Assembly (NCBI RefSeq): GCF_019237615.1 | Contig: NZ_JAFAGT010000001.1 | Coordinates: forward strand, 62,001-126,000 | Length of the DNA: 64,000 nt | Direction of reading: 5' to 3' | From: Roseateles sp. | GTDB taxonomy: Bacteria > Pseudomonadota > Gammaproteobacteria > Burkholderiales > Burkholderiaceae_C | Shown here: positions 9,260 through 21,266 of the stretch, piece after piece | Layout of the letters: each line of letters begins with the position of its first letter | How positions within the stretch are numbered: the first letter of the stretch is position 1 | Notes under the pieces: generated by a model | Database searches by the model: none | What the model was told of the DNA's origin: nothing | Seen by the model: only the letters and a program-made list of their open reading frames with translations | Made by a program: the position numbers and the translations under genes

Positions 9260-11928
9260 CCCCACTCCCCAAGGAACGCTGGCTGGTGTTGAGCCCACTG
9301 CTGGACGAGCTGCTGGACCTGGACGGCGACGCCCGGGCGCGGCGCCTGGATGCGTTGTCGCTGCAGGACGCCGCGCTGGCCGACGAACTGCGCGCACTGC
9401 TGCTGCAGGAGCAGGCATTGAACGACGGCGGCTTCCTGGAGCGCCCGGTGGCCGACACCCTGCAGCTGGATGCGCCGCCCGAAAGCCCCGTGGCGCAGGG
9501 CCTGACCATCGGCCCCTACCGGCTGGAGCGCGAGCTGGGCCAGGGGGGCATGGGCAGCGTCTGGACGGCGCAGCGCGTGGATGGCCGATTCGAGGGCCGC
9601 GTCGCGGTGAAGTTCCTCAGGGCCGGCCTGTTCGCCGCGGGCGACACGGGACGCTTCGCGCGCGAAGGGCAGATTCTCGCGCGCCTGTCCCATCCGCACA
9701 TCGCCCGGCTGCTCGATGCCGGCGTCGTGCAGGGCCAGCCCTATCTGGTGCTGGAGTATGTGGACGGCCAGCCCATCGACGCCTATTGCCGCGAGCATGG
9801 CCTCGACATCGAGGCCCGGGTACGCCTCTTCCTCGACGTGCTGGCCGCGGTGGGCCATGCGCATGCCCGTCTGATCCTGCACCGCGATCTCAAGCCCAGC
9901 AACATCCTCGTCACCCGCTCGGGCGAGGTGAAGCTTCTGGACTTCGGCATCGCCAAGCTGCTGGACGATGCGGGGCAGGGCGTGGCAAATACAGAGCTGA
10001 CACAGCTGGCCGGCCACGCCTACACGCCGCAGTACGCCGCGCCCGAGCAGGTGCAGCAGTCTGAAGTGACGACGGCGACAGACGTCTACGCATTGGGCGT
10101 GCTGCTTTACCAGTTGCTGGGCGGCGGGCATCCGACGGCCGCGGACACGCAGATGCGGCTTGATCTGCTCAAGGCCGTGGTGGAGCAGGTGCCGCGCCGG
10201 CTCTCGGATGCGGCGCGGCAGGGGGCCGACCCCCTGCCGTCCCGCCAGGCCCGCCAGTTGCGCGGCGACCTGGACACCATCGTCGCCAAGGCGCTGAAGA
10301 AGCAGCCGGCGGAGCGCTATGTCAATGCCGAGGGCCTGGCGGCCGACCTGCGCTGCTGGCTGGCCCACGAGCCCATAGGCGCGCGGCCGGACAGCCGGCT
10401 CTATGTGCTGGGCCGCTTCGTGCGCCGCCACCGCCTTGCCGTGGCTGCGGGCACGGCGGCGGTGCTGCTGCTGCTGGCATCCACCACCGCCAGCCTGGTG
10501 CAGGCGCGGCGCGCCGAGGCCGCAGAGCAGCAGGCCCAGGCAAGGCGCCAGCAGGCCGAGGACTTGCTCAGCTACATGCTTGGCGAGTTCGCCGACAAGC
10601 TGCGGCCTATCGGTCGGCTGGAGCTGCTGGACAGCGTGGGCGGCAAGGCCCTGAGCTTTCTCGCGCAGGACCCGGAGGGCACGGATCGTCTACAGCGTGC
10701 CAAGGCGCTGACCGTCATCGGCGAGGTGCGTGTGTCCAAGCGGGAGCTGGCGGCGGCCATGGAGCCCCTGCAGGCCGCCAGCGCGCTGTTGCAGGGGGAG
10801 CCGCCCGAGCCGACGCTGACCGCCGACTGGCGCAAGGCGCAGGGCGCCGCGCATTTCTGGATAGGCCAGGTCCAGCTTCTGCAGCGCGACCACGACGGAG
10901 CGCGCCTATCGTGGGAGGCGTACCGGCGTGTGAGCGAGGCCTGGCTGAAAGCCCAACCCCAGAGCGCCGAAGCCCAGGTCGAGCTGTCCTATGCACATAC
11001 CAACCTTGGCAGCCTGGCATTGGCAACGGGCCGGCTGGGTGAGGTGGAGGCCGCCTTTGCGCAGGCGACCGACATCAAGCGGCGCGTCCTCGAACGCCTC
11101 GAGGGTGAGAGGCGCATCCAGGTGCTGGGTGATTTCGCCAACGATTTGAGCTGGCAGGGCCAGGCCAAGCTGTGGCAGGGCGAGTTCACGGCGGCGGTGA
11201 AGGCCTTCGAGGAGGCACTGGGCATCGTCGAGACCCTGCAGCAGGGTCAGCCGGCCGATGCTCAGTGGGCTCACCGCCTCGCGGTGCTGCAGCGCTGGCT
11301 GGGCTTGAGCAGCCTGCAGGCGGGGCAAGCCTACCGGGCGCCGCAGCTGTTGGCGAGTGCCGTGCGGGGGCTTGAGAAGCTGGTCGAGCGAGATCCTGCC
11401 AACCGAAGCTGGCAGGCCGATCTGCTGGTCGCCCAGTTGCATGCCGCGGACGCGTTGCCGGCCGCGGATCGCCAGCGCATGCTGCGCGAGCGCCTGCCCC
11501 AACTGACCGAAGCGCTGGAGCGCGCCGAGGCGGCTGGCGGCGAAGCCACCCGCTTGCGCCGGCTGACCGAACGTGCCCGATGGGCTCGGCTGCGCGCGGA
11601 AACGCTCGCAGCAACGCCGGCCGAGGCCGCACGGCTGCTGGACGAAACCGTGCTCCAGCTTCGCAAGGCCTGGCACGACAGGCCTACCGAGTTCCGCCTG
11701 GCCCGCGCACTCGCAGAGACGGAGGCTGCGGCGCTCCGCTATCCGGGCAAGGGCGCGCAGCGGGATGCACGCTGCGCGGACGTCGTGAGCGACTTCGACG
11801 GTTTCCGTGAGCTATTGCGCATGGACTACGAAGTCACGAGAGCCTGGCTGGAATTGCAGCCATGCTGGCCCGAGAGCAAGGAGGTACAAACCTCCACCAC
11901 GCGGGACTGGCTTGCAACGCGGCGTTAG
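9256..11928 (+). CDS. Transmembrane Ser/Thr protein kinase with helical-repeat C-terminus
   Basis: 890 residues. A short N-terminal helical region precedes a complete Hanks-type kinase domain: glycine loop GQGGMGSVW near residue 96, catalytic lysine in VAVKFLRAG near 119, HRDLKPSN near 209, DFG near 229, and APEQ in the activation segment near 263. One membrane segment follows (about 393-415, LAVAAGTAAVLLLLASTTAS). About 470 residues of Ala/Leu-rich helical repeats come next, resembling TPRs (for example the DGARLSWEAYRRVSEAWL region), probably on the other side of the membrane. All catalytic residues are present. It is encoded immediately after its sigma factor and before a small unknown protein, suggesting a signal-to-sigma switch; that link is inference. 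Confidence 0.92.
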   Translation: MTPLPKERWLVLSPLLDELLDLDGDARARRLDALSLQDAALADELRALLLQEQALNDGGFLERPVADTLQLDAPPESPVAQGLTIGPYRLERELGQGGMGSVWTAQRVDGRFEGRVAVKFLRAGLFAAGDTGRFAREGQILARLSHPHIARLLDAGVVQGQPYLVLEYVDGQPIDAYCREHGLDIEARVRLFLDVLAAVGHAHARLILHRDLKPSNILVTRSGEVKLLDFGIAKLLDDAGQGVANTELTQLAGHAYTPQYAAPEQVQQSEVTTATDVYALGVLLYQLLGGGHPTAADTQMRLDLLKAVVEQVPRRLSDAARQGADPLPSRQARQLRGDLDTIVAKALKKQPAERYVNAEGLAADLRCWLAHEPIGARPDSRLYVLGRFVRRHRLAVAAGTAAVLLLLASTTASLVQARRAEAAEQQAQARRQQAEDLLSYMLGEFADKLRPIGRLELLDSVGGKALSFLAQDPEGTDRLQRAKALTVIGEVRVSKRELAAAMEPLQAASALLQGEPPEPTLTADWRKAQGAAHFWIGQVQLLQRDHDGARLSWEAYRRVSEAWLKAQPQSAEAQVELSYAHTNLGSLALATGRLGEVEAAFAQATDIKRRVLERLEGERRIQVLGDFANDLSWQGQAKLWQGEFTAAVKAFEEALGIVETLQQGQPADAQWAHRLAVLQRWLGLSSLQAGQAYRAPQLLASAVRGLEKLVERDPANRSWQADLLVAQLHAADALPAADRQRMLRERLPQLTEALERAEAAGGEATRLRRLTERARWARLRAETLAATPAEAARLLDETVLQLRKAWHDRPTEFRLARALAETEAAALRYPGKGAQRDARCADVVSDFDGFRELLRMDYEVTRAWLELQPCWPESKEVQTSTTRDWLATRR

Positions 11929-11976
11929 GCGGCGGTTCGGACCCGTGACTTGTCCCTTATTTGGAGGATATGTTCC

Positions 11977-12357
11977 ATGCCATCCCAGTACTTTGTCCGT
12001 GCCAGCATCGACCCGTCCGGCCAGTTCGCCTCCTGCCTCTATTTCTACGACTACGCTGCCAAGCAGCCGGTGGAGGGCGATCGGCTGGTCATCCCGCAGC
12101 AGGCTGGTGGTTGCACCATTGGCCAGGCCGAAGGCTCTGCGCTGACCTTGCTTGGTGCCGTCTTCAAGACGCTGGGCCATCCGGCCAGCATGAACGACAA
12201 GAACTTCACGCCGTCGAACGACGAGGGCATGGTGGTCATTCCCATGCCCACCACCAACACGGTCGAAAAGGGCGTCGTGCTGATGTTCTCCAACGCCGGC
12301 CAGGTGGATGGGCTGTACGCCAGCACCGATCCTGTGGTGGTCAATAGCGACGACTGA
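11977..12357 (+). CDS. Small protein of unknown function, third gene of the sigma-kinase unit
   Basis: 126 residues, acidic, no membrane segment or signal peptide, family not recognised. The ATG has GGAG at 11963-11966. A few in-frame codons upstream exist but lack a ribosome site. It is rich in Gly, Val, Ser and Thr, with short beta-like segments (YFVRASIDPSG, EGMVVIPMPTTN, KGVVLMFSN), suggesting a compact all-beta fold. It starts 48 bases after the kinase stop on the same strand and is likely co-transcribed. Its abundance of exposed-looking Ser/Thr makes it a possible substrate of the kinase, which is inference only. Confidence 0.75.
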   Translation: MPSQYFVRASIDPSGQFASCLYFYDYAAKQPVEGDRLVIPQQAGGCTIGQAEGSALTLLGAVFKTLGHPASMNDKNFTPSNDEGMVVIPMPTTNTVEKGVVLMFSNAGQVDGLYASTDPVVVNSDD

Positions 12358-12396
12358 CGCCCGGAGGCGCGCGCGTTCCGGCGGGCCGCGCCGCGC

Positions 12397-13233
12397 TCAG
12401 GTCAGCCGCTGGTGGCGCTTGCGCAGGAAATCGGCCGCCAGGCTGGCGTCGCCGCCCACGCGCTCGCCGATGTAGAGCTCCTGGCGGCGCTCCGCGATCT
12501 GGGCACGCAGCCGCGCAGCCATGATGTCCAGCGGGCGCATGCCGCCGACCTCGGCGCGCTCTACGGCAATGCGCAGCTCGTGCATCTGCTGGGCCTGCAG
12601 CATGGCCGTCTGCGCCTGCACGACGCGGATGCGGCCTTGCACCATGTGCTCGCACAGGCCCAGCCATGCGCGCACAGCGTCGGCCGGGCCGCCGATGACC
12701 TTCTCGGGCAGTTCGCCGGCCGCCAGCAGCAGGGTCTCCAGCCTATGCCGGTCGCCGCTGGCGTAGGCGTCGTTGACGATCATCATGCGCTGCTCGCAGA
12801 CCTCGCGCTCCGGGCCGGAAGGTGCCAGGTCGGGGTGGAAGCGCATGGCTGCGCGCCGGTACAGCGTCTTCAGGCTGGGTGGCGGTAGGTCGGTCGTCGG
12901 ACCCGTGGGCTCGGGCGGCAGCGGCGTCGCATCCGGCAGCGCGGGGGTGTCGGGCCAGGCCTTGGCGCGCGGCGAGGCCGACATGGGCGCCTCCACGCCC
13001 TGGCGCTTCAGGGCTTCGGACAGCAAGGCCGTGGCCTGGTGGAGCTGGGCCTCCAGCTCGTCGAGCTCGCGCATCAGCGGGCCCAGGGCCTCGAGGTAGC
13101 GCTGGCGGAAGCCCAGCAGCTTGGCGCGGGCGCCGTCATGGTCGGCCTCCAGCACCGCGAGATAGCGCTGCAGGTCCTGCAGTTGTTCGCGTCGTCGCGT
13201 CAGCTCGTGCCTCGTGATCGCCATGCTCGCCAT
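12397..13233 (-). CDS. J-domain (DnaJ-like) protein with N-terminal coiled coil
   Basis: 278 residues from the ATG at 13233; a TTG three codons earlier and an ATG three codons later are also possible. Residues 1-80 are strongly heptad-like and charged (LTRRREQLQDLQRYL, LMRELDELEAQLHQATALL), followed by a Pro-rich linker. A J-domain core lies around residues 118-160 with the HPD tripeptide at 133-135 (RFHPDLAPSG), which stimulates Hsp70 ATPase. The C-terminal half is helical and has no zinc fingers or substrate-binding domains of true DnaJ. It is probably a specialised co-chaperone; its client is unknown. It lies downstream of hppA, past a terminator. Confidence 0.8.
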   Translation of the reverse strand: MASMAITRHELTRRREQLQDLQRYLAVLEADHDGARAKLLGFRQRYLEALGPLMRELDELEAQLHQATALLSEALKRQGVEAPMSASPRAKAWPDTPALPDATPLPPEPTGPTTDLPPPSLKTLYRRAAMRFHPDLAPSGPEREVCEQRMMIVNDAYASGDRHRLETLLLAAGELPEKVIGGPADAVRAWLGLCEHMVQGRIRVVQAQTAMLQAQQMHELRIAVERAEVGGMRPLDIMAARLRAQIAERRQELYIGERVGGDASLAADFLRKRHQRLT

Positions 13234-13266
13234 GGGTTGCAATTCTGCCTGCGCCAGATGTGGGAA

Positions 13267-13295
13267 CGGCCCGAGAAGTCCCGCTTCTCGGGCCG
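13267..13295 (-). terminator. Hairpin downstream of hppA
   Basis: A perfect 12-bp inverted repeat (stems 13267-13278 and 13284-13295, 5-base loop) lies just past the hppA stop. On the minus strand it is followed by TTCCC, a weak T-run, so termination efficiency is uncertain. Confidence 0.65.
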
Positions 13296-13316
13296 CCGCG
13301 CACCGGATTTACCCGG

Positions 13317-15494
13317 CTACGGCTGCGATGCCGCCGAGGCCGGCGCCTCGCCCATGCTGGCGGCCGGCGCGGCGGGCGCCACCGCGGCGGCGCTGGCATG
13401 CGTCGGCTCGGGTGCCTGGCTGCCCGCCGTCATCGGCAGCAGCGGCACGATGAGCAGGGCCACGATGTTGATGATCTTGATCAGCGGGTTCACGGCCGGG
13501 CCGGCCGTGTCCTTGTAGGGGTCGCCCACGGTGTCGCCGGTGACGGCGGCCTTGTGCGCCTCGCTGCCCTTCTTGTGCAGCACGCCCTTGTCGTCCTTGA
13601 AGCCTTCCTCGATGAGCTTCTTGGCGTTGTCCCAGGCGCCGCCGCCGGTACACATGGAGATGCCGACGAACAGGCCGGTCACGATGGTGCCCATCAGCAG
13701 GCCGCCTAGCGCGGCCGGGCCCAACGTCATGCCCACGATGATGGGTGCGGCCACCGGCAGCAGCGACGGCACGATCATCTCCTTGATGGCCGCGCTGGTC
13801 AGCATGTCGACGGCGGCGCTGTAGTCCGGCTTGCGCTGGCCGGCCATGATGGCGCCGTCGGCGAACTGCTTGCGCACTTCCACCACGACCGCACCCGCCG
13901 CGCGGCCCACGGCCTCCATCGCCATCGCACCAAAGAGATAGGGGATCAGGCCGCCGATGAACAGGCCCAGGATGACCTTGTGGTCGGACAGGTCGAAGCT
14001 GACGTGCATGCCACGCGCTTCCAGCGCGTGCGTGTAGTCGGCGAACAGCACCAGCGCCGCCAGGCCGGCCGAGCCGATGGCGTAGCCCTTGGTGACGGCC
14101 TTGGTGGTGTTGCCGACGGCGTCCAGCGGATCGGTCACGTCGCGCACGCTGTCCGGCAGCTCGCTCATCTCGGCGATGCCGCCGGCGTTGTCGGTGATGG
14201 GGCCGTAGGCGTCCAGCGCGACGATGATGCCGGCCATGCTCAACATGGAGGTGGCGGCGACGGCGATGCCGTACAGGCCCGCCAGTGCATAGGCCGAATA
14301 GATGGCCGCACAGACGAACAGCACCGGCCAGGCGGTGGACTTCATCGATACGCCCAGGCCGGCAATGACGTTGGTGCCATGTCCGGTGGTGGAGGCCTGC
14401 GCCACATGCTGCACCGGGTGGTACTGCGTGCCGGTGTAGTACTCGGTGATCCAGACCATGGCGGCCGTCAGCACCAGGCCAACGGCGCAGGCGCCGAACA
14501 GCGCCGTCGCGTTGGTCGTGCCGCCGCCGGTCAGTTCGATGCTGCCGGGGAACATGGCACGGGTGACGAAGTAGAAGGCGATCAGGCTCAGCACGCCGGC
14601 CACGATCAGGCCCTTGTACAGCGCCGGCATCACGTTCTTCATGCCGGGGCTGGCCTTGACGAAGAGGCAGCCGATGATGGATGCGATGATGGACACGCCA
14701 CCCAGCGCCAGCGGGTAGACCACGCCGGCCATCGCGCTCGAGCCCGTGACCATCAGCGCGCCCAGCGCCATCGCGGCGATCAGCGTGACGGCGTAGGTCT
14801 CGAACAGGTCGGCCGCCATGCCGGCGCAGTCGCCGACGTTGTCGCCCACGTTGTCGGCGATGACGGCGGGGTTGCGCGGATCGTCCTCGGGGATGCCGGC
14901 CTCGACCTTGCCGACCAGGTCGGCGCCCACGTCGGCGCCCTTGGTGAAGATGCCGCCGCCCAGGCGGGCGAAAATGGAGATCAGCGAGGAGCCGAAGGCC
15001 AGGCCCAGCATGGGCTTCAAGGCTGTGCTGTCATGCCCGCCGCCAATGGCCATGTAGAAGCCGCCCACGCCCAGCAGGCCCAGGCCCACCACCAGCATGC
15101 CGGTGATGGCGCCGCCCTTGAAGGCCACGTCCAGCGCCGGGCCAATACCTTTGGATGCCGCCTGTGCGGTACGCACGTTGGCGCGCACGGAAATGTTCAT
15201 GCCGATGAAGCCGCAGACGCCCGACAGCAGCGCGCCGACGACGAAGCCTATGGCCGTCGTCGTGCCCAGGCCGGAGGCAGCGATGGCGATGGCCAGCACG
15301 ACGCCGACCATGGCGATGGTGCGGTACTGCCGGCCCAGGTAGGCGGCCGCACCCTGCTGGATCGCCGCGGCGATTTCCTGCATGCGGGCGTTGCCGGCAT
15401 CCTGGCTCAGGATCCAGCTTCTTTGTATGAAGCCATAAAGAACGGCCGCGAGGCCGCAGGCCAGCGCGAAATACAGCGCCACTTCCGTCGACAT
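13317..15494 (-). CDS. hppA: K+-insensitive H+-translocating membrane pyrophosphatase
   Basis: Integral membrane enzyme that pumps protons with the energy of pyrophosphate hydrolysis. 725 residues with about 16 membrane helices. The substrate site is clear: [20 protein letters not shown] near residues 190-210, [19 protein letters not shown], and [11 protein letters not shown] farther on. The segment [15 protein letters not shown] carries Lys where K+-dependent enzymes have Ala, marking the K+-insensitive class, which pumps H+. The ATG (MSTEVALYF) is preceded by AGGAGA. The C-terminus has an extra Ala/Pro-rich tail of about 35 residues that looks disordered. It is divergent from the soluble pyrophosphatase gene. 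Confidence 0.95.
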   Translation of the reverse strand: MSTEVALYFALACGLAAVLYGFIQRSWILSQDAGNARMQEIAAAIQQGAAAYLGRQYRTIAMVGVVLAIAIAASGLGTTTAIGFVVGALLSGVCGFIGMNISVRANVRTAQAASKGIGPALDVAFKGGAITGMLVVGLGLLGVGGFYMAIGGGHDSTALKPMLGLAFGSSLISIFARLGGGIFTKGADVGADLVGKVEAGIPEDDPRNPAVIADNVGDNVGDCAGMAADLFETYAVTLIAAMALGALMVTGSSAMAGVVYPLALGGVSIIASIIGCLFVKASPGMKNVMPALYKGLIVAGVLSLIAFYFVTRAMFPGSIELTGGGTTNATALFGACAVGLVLTAAMVWITEYYTGTQYHPVQHVAQASTTGHGTNVIAGLGVSMKSTAWPVLFVCAAIYSAYALAGLYGIAVAATSMLSMAGIIVALDAYGPITDNAGGIAEMSELPDSVRDVTDPLDAVGNTTKAVTKGYAIGSAGLAALVLFADYTHALEARGMHVSFDLSDHKVILGLFIGGLIPYLFGAMAMEAVGRAAGAVVVEVRKQFADGAIMAGQRKPDYSAAVDMLTSAAIKEMIVPSLLPVAAPIIVGMTLGPAALGGLLMGTIVTGLFVGISMCTGGGAWDNAKKLIEEGFKDDKGVLHKKGSEAHKAAVTGDTVGDPYKDTAGPAVNPLIKIINIVALLIVPLLPMTAGSQAPEPTHASAAAVAPAAPAASMGEAPASAASQP

Positions 15495-15605
15495 GAACAA
15501 GTCTCCTGTTTAGCGTGCGATCAGCGGCCTCGCGGGCTGCGCGGCCTGCGCGGCGGAGCTTACGGGCCGGGTCGTGGCTGTCAGCTGAGCGTTTACCAGC
15601 AAACC

Positions 15606-15611
15606 TAGAAT
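15606..15611 (+). promoter_or_regulatory. Possible -10 box of ppa
   Basis: TAGAAT lies 33 bases before the ppa start in the hppA/ppa divergent region. No good -35 element stands at the right distance, so this is a weak assignment. Confidence 0.3.
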
Positions 15612-15643
15612 CGGGGTTTTCCTTAGCCCCAAGAACGACGACC

Positions 15644-16174
15644 ATGAGCCTGCAGAACGTGAGCCCCGGCGCCAAGGCGCCCGACGAATTCAATGTCATC
15701 ATCGAGATTCCGATGAATGCCGACCCGATCAAGTACGAGGTCGACAAGGACAGCGGCGCCCTGTTCGTCGATCGCTTCCTGACCACGCCGATGTACTACC
15801 CGTGCAACTACGGCTACATCCCCAAGACGCTGGCCGACGATGGCGATCCGGTCGACGTGCTGGTCATCACCCCTTTCGCGCTGACGCCCGGCGTCGTCGT
15901 GACCTGCCGCCCGCTGGGCGTGCTGATGATGGACGACGAGGCGGGTGGCGACGCCAAGCTGCTGGCCGTGCCCACCAGCAAGATCCTGCCCATGTACGAC
16001 CACTGGCAGAAGATCGAGGACGTGAACCCGATGCGCCTGAAGGCCATCCAGCATTTCTTCGAGCATTACAAGGACCTGGAAGCCAACAAGTGGGTCAAGG
16101 TCAAGGGCTGGGAAGGCCCGGAGAAGGCCAAGTCGGAGATCGCCGAAGGCATGGCCAACTACGCCAAGGCCTGA
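15644..16174 (+). CDS. ppa: Inorganic pyrophosphatase (soluble, family I)
   Basis: Cytoplasmic Mg2+-dependent enzyme that hydrolyses pyrophosphate and so pulls biosynthetic reactions forward. 176 residues, the normal bacterial length. Active-site residues are recognisable in [18 protein letters not shown] near residue 21, the [12 protein letters not shown]-like block ([17 protein letters not shown]), the signature [10 protein letters not shown] near 66, and the C-terminal [20 protein letters not shown]. Start at the ATG giving MSLQNVSPG. Divergent from hppA with about 150 bases between; a strong terminator follows. Confidence 0.96.
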   Translation: MSLQNVSPGAKAPDEFNVIIEIPMNADPIKYEVDKDSGALFVDRFLTTPMYYPCNYGYIPKTLADDGDPVDVLVITPFALTPGVVVTCRPLGVLMMDDEAGGDAKLLAVPTSKILPMYDHWQKIEDVNPMRLKAIQHFFEHYKDLEANKWVKVKGWEGPEKAKSEIAEGMANYAKA

Positions 16175-16189
16175 CCCGTCCCGCTCCGC

Positions 16190-17380
16190 TCAAGACGCCG
16201 CATCCGCGGCGTCTTTTGCTTTGAACGGGCCGTGCTCACCCAGCTCGTCGAGGTAGCCCGCCACCGCCTGGCCCTCACGGGCCAGGAAGTCGTTCACCGC
16301 CTCGGCGAAGGCCGGGTGAGCCAGCCAGTGGCTGGACGCGGTGGGCGTGGGCATCAGGCCGCGGGCCATCTTGTGCTCGCCCTGGGCCCCGCCCTCGAAG
16401 CGTTGGTAGCCGTGGTCTATGCACCAGGCCAGCGGCTGGTAGTAGCAGGCGTCGAAGTGCAGGTTGGGGATGGGCTCGGTGGCTCCCCAGTAGCGGCCGA
16501 AGGCGGCGCGGCGCTCGGGGTCCAGCGCGATCAGGGAGGTCGCCACGTGCACGCCGGCGCGACGGGCCGTGAACATCAGCCAGTGCTCCGGCATGTCGAC
16601 GGCCATGCGGGCGAAGAAGTCGCGACTGAGATAGGGCGTGCTGCGGTGCTCGCTGTAGGTCTGCCGGTAGCAGCGGTAGAAGTAGTCCCAGTCCTCGGGC
16701 CGGATGTCCTGGCCAAGGCGAGTCTCGAAGACGATGCCCGCCTCGCGCACGCGGCGCTGCTCCTGCTGGATCTTCTTGCGCTTGTCGCGCTGCAGACGGG
16801 CGAGGAAGGCGGCGAAGTCGGTGTCGCCCTCGGCCGTCCAGTGGAACTGCACGCCGCCGCGGGCCATGCAGCCGGCTGCCGCCAGCGCCGCCTGGTCGGC
16901 GTCGTCGCCGAACAGCACGTGCAGGGAGGAAGCCTCGGTCTCCCGGGCCAGCGCGCGCAAGGCCTGGGCAAGCATGGCGCGTGCTTCGTCGTCGACGGCC
17001 AGCAGCCGGCTGCCCGGCACCGGCGTGAAGGGCACGGCCACCAGCAGCTTCGGGTAGTAGCTCAGCCCATGGCGGTGGTAGGCCTCGGCCCAAGCCCAGT
17101 CAAACACGTACTCGCCATAGCTGTGGCCCTTGAGATAGGCCGGGCAGGCCGCCAGCAGCTCGTCGCCACGCCACAGCGACACGAACTGCGGCTGCCAGCC
17201 CGTGGTCGCGACGGCGCTGCCGCTGGCGTGCAGCGCGCGCAGATAAGCCAGCCGCATGAAGGGCGTGGGCCGAGCCTGGGCCGCGAGCAGGGCGTCCCAG
17301 GCGCGCTCGGGCAGGGCCGCCGGGTCGGCGTCGACCCGGATGACGGCGGCCTTCTCAGCCGCGTTGGAAGAGGATGCCAT
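16190..17380 (-). CDS. FemAB-like GNAT-fold protein (DUF482/PF04339 type)
   Basis: 396 residues of the bacterial family once called DUF482, with a double GNAT/FemAB-like fold; proposed to be an acyl or aminoacyl transferase, true substrate unknown. Family blocks seen are RPTPFMRLAYLRALH near residue 37, YGEYVFDWAWAEAYHRHGLSYYPKL near 110, VPFTPVPGSRLL, QRDKRKKIQQEQRRV near 200, SRDFFARM, and FEGGAQGEHKMARGLMP followed by SSHWLAHPAF at the C-terminus. The ATG at 17380 gives the expected N-terminal length. It is convergent with ppa and shares its terminator region. Confidence 0.85.
   Translation of the reverse strand: MASSSNAAEKAAVIRVDADPAALPERAWDALLAAQARPTPFMRLAYLRALHASGSAVATTGWQPQFVSLWRGDELLAACPAYLKGHSYGEYVFDWAWAEAYHRHGLSYYPKLLVAVPFTPVPGSRLLAVDDEARAMLAQALRALARETEASSLHVLFGDDADQAALAAAGCMARGGVQFHWTAEGDTDFAAFLARLQRDKRKKIQQEQRRVREAGIVFETRLGQDIRPEDWDYFYRCYRQTYSEHRSTPYLSRDFFARMAVDMPEHWLMFTARRAGVHVATSLIALDPERRAAFGRYWGATEPIPNLHFDACYYQPLAWCIDHGYQRFEGGAQGEHKMARGLMPTPTASSHWLAHPAFAEAVNDFLAREGQAVAGYLDELGEHGPFKAKDAADAAS
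16192..16214 (+). terminator. Rho-independent terminator of ppa
   Basis: AAGACGCCGC and GCGGCGTCTT form a perfect 10-bp stem with a 4-base loop, running into TTGCTTT. It overlaps the 3' end of the convergent acetyltransferase gene. Confidence 0.85.
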
Positions 17381-17427
17381 GCAATGGTCAGTGGTTTCAC
17401 CCTGCCGGGCTGCAGGGCGACATGGGC

Positions 17428-17475
17428 GGCATCATTGCCCAAGCGCGCGCGGCGCATGCGGCTGGGGTTGATCCG
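17428..17475 (+). other. Short nadE-like stretch in an intergenic region
   Basis: The 134-base gap between the FemAB-like and hydrolase genes holds 48 bases matching the nadE coding region at 18632-18679: 37 of 48 bases and 11 of 16 codons' amino acids agree without a gap (IIA.ARAAH.AG.D). Several differences are silent third-base changes. It may be a remnant of a lost nadE-like gene or a chance match in GC-rich DNA. Nothing else is recognised in this gap. Confidence 0.3.
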
Positions 17476-17514
17476 GCGCGGGCCGGGCGAGACCGGGAGC
17501 GTGGCGGCCCGGCC

Positions 17515-18351
17515 TCAGGCGCGGCCCGTCTGCGAGCGCAGGAAGGGCAGCACGGCCTGCGCGACGGCGGCTGGGTTGTCGATCATGGGCCAATGCCCGC
17601 TGTCTTCCAGGCGTACGACCTGCTCGACCGCGAAGAAGCGGCGCTGCATTTCCGCGAACTTCACGGGGACGTAGGGGTCGCGAGCCCCCCAGACCACCAG
17701 TGCCGGAATCCTTCTGGGCGCGAGCGCGCTGGCGGCCAGTTCAGCCAGGGCGCCGAGATCGCTGGTGTTGCGGTAGAGCTTCAGGATGGCCCTGCGCGTG
17801 CCGGCGTCGTAGTTCGCATACATCTCGTCGAAGAAGGGCTGGGGCAGGCCGCGCGGGTTGCCATGGCGCAGCGCGAGCCGCAGCCCGGGGCGGTTGGTGA
17901 GGGCCATGAACAACTCCCCGATCAGGGGCGTGCGCCAGATGCGGGCCAGATAGTGCCAGCGGTAGCCGGGCAGGGCGCCGATGTTGAGCAGCGTGACGCT
18001 CGCGACCCGGTCCGGGTGCTCGGCCGCCCATTGCAGGCCCCAGGGGCCACCGAAGTCGTGCAGCACGAGATGCACGCGTGCGATGCCCTGAGAAGCGATC
18101 AGGCGCCCGAGGTGCCGGGCATAGCCGGCGACGGTGTAGTCGAAGTCGGCCGGCCTGTCGGCCTTGCCGAAGCCCGGCAGGTCGGGCGCGAAGGCGCGGC
18201 TGAACGGCGCGACCTGCTCGATCAGGCCAAGCCAGTCGCGGCAGGAGCCCGGGTTGCCATGGACGAACACGACGGCTTGCGGCGACGCGCCATCGCCAGC
18301 GCACAGGGCCGGCGAACGCAGGCCGCCCACGGTCAGGATCCGCTGTTCCAT
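17515..18351 (-). CDS. Alpha/beta hydrolase
   Basis: 278 residues with the hydrolase fold. The oxyanion segment is VFVHGNPGSCRDW near residue 28. The nucleophile elbow reads LVLHDFGGPWG near 95, so the nucleophile is aspartate as in haloalkane dehalogenases and epoxide hydrolases, not serine. The acid is probably in ARDPYVPV and the base is the His in EDSGHWPMIDNP. Haloalkane dehalogenase-like or epoxide hydrolase-like activity fits best, but the substrate is unknown. The ATG (MEQRILTVGG) has AAGGAG about 9 bases upstream; the longer open frame to 18687 has no comparable start. Divergent from nadE. Confidence 0.87.
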   Translation of the reverse strand: MEQRILTVGGLRSPALCAGDGASPQAVVFVHGNPGSCRDWLGLIEQVAPFSRAFAPDLPGFGKADRPADFDYTVAGYARHLGRLIASQGIARVHLVLHDFGGPWGLQWAAEHPDRVASVTLLNIGALPGYRWHYLARIWRTPLIGELFMALTNRPGLRLALRHGNPRGLPQPFFDEMYANYDAGTRRAILKLYRNTSDLGALAELAASALAPRRIPALVVWGARDPYVPVKFAEMQRRFFAVEQVVRLEDSGHWPMIDNPAAVAQAVLPFLRSQTGRA

Positions 18352-18559
18352 CGTGGATGAACTCCTTGTGCCGGCCGCTGCGACTGGGTGACTGGACGCT
18401 GGCAAGCTACGCCGTCGGGCGGGGACGTCCATCCTCAAGCCTGTGGAGGTGGCACGGCGGCCGATAGGCCGGGCGCATCGATGGCTTTCGGGTCGCGCGG
18501 CGGGCGAGTTGCCGACCCGAATGACAATGCCGGTCTCGTGTCCTGAACTGCCGTTGCCC

Positions 18560-21202
<2,643 letters not shown>

Positions 21203-21266
21203 GCAGACGCTCCTTGAAGGGGCGCTCATGCTGCGGCGCCCGCGGGGCCGCGTCTTGAACGAAATT

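Noticed and set aside
13980-15608. 542-codon plus-strand frame over hppA
   Set aside because: Shadow of the pyrophosphatase on the other strand; no motif and no ribosome site.
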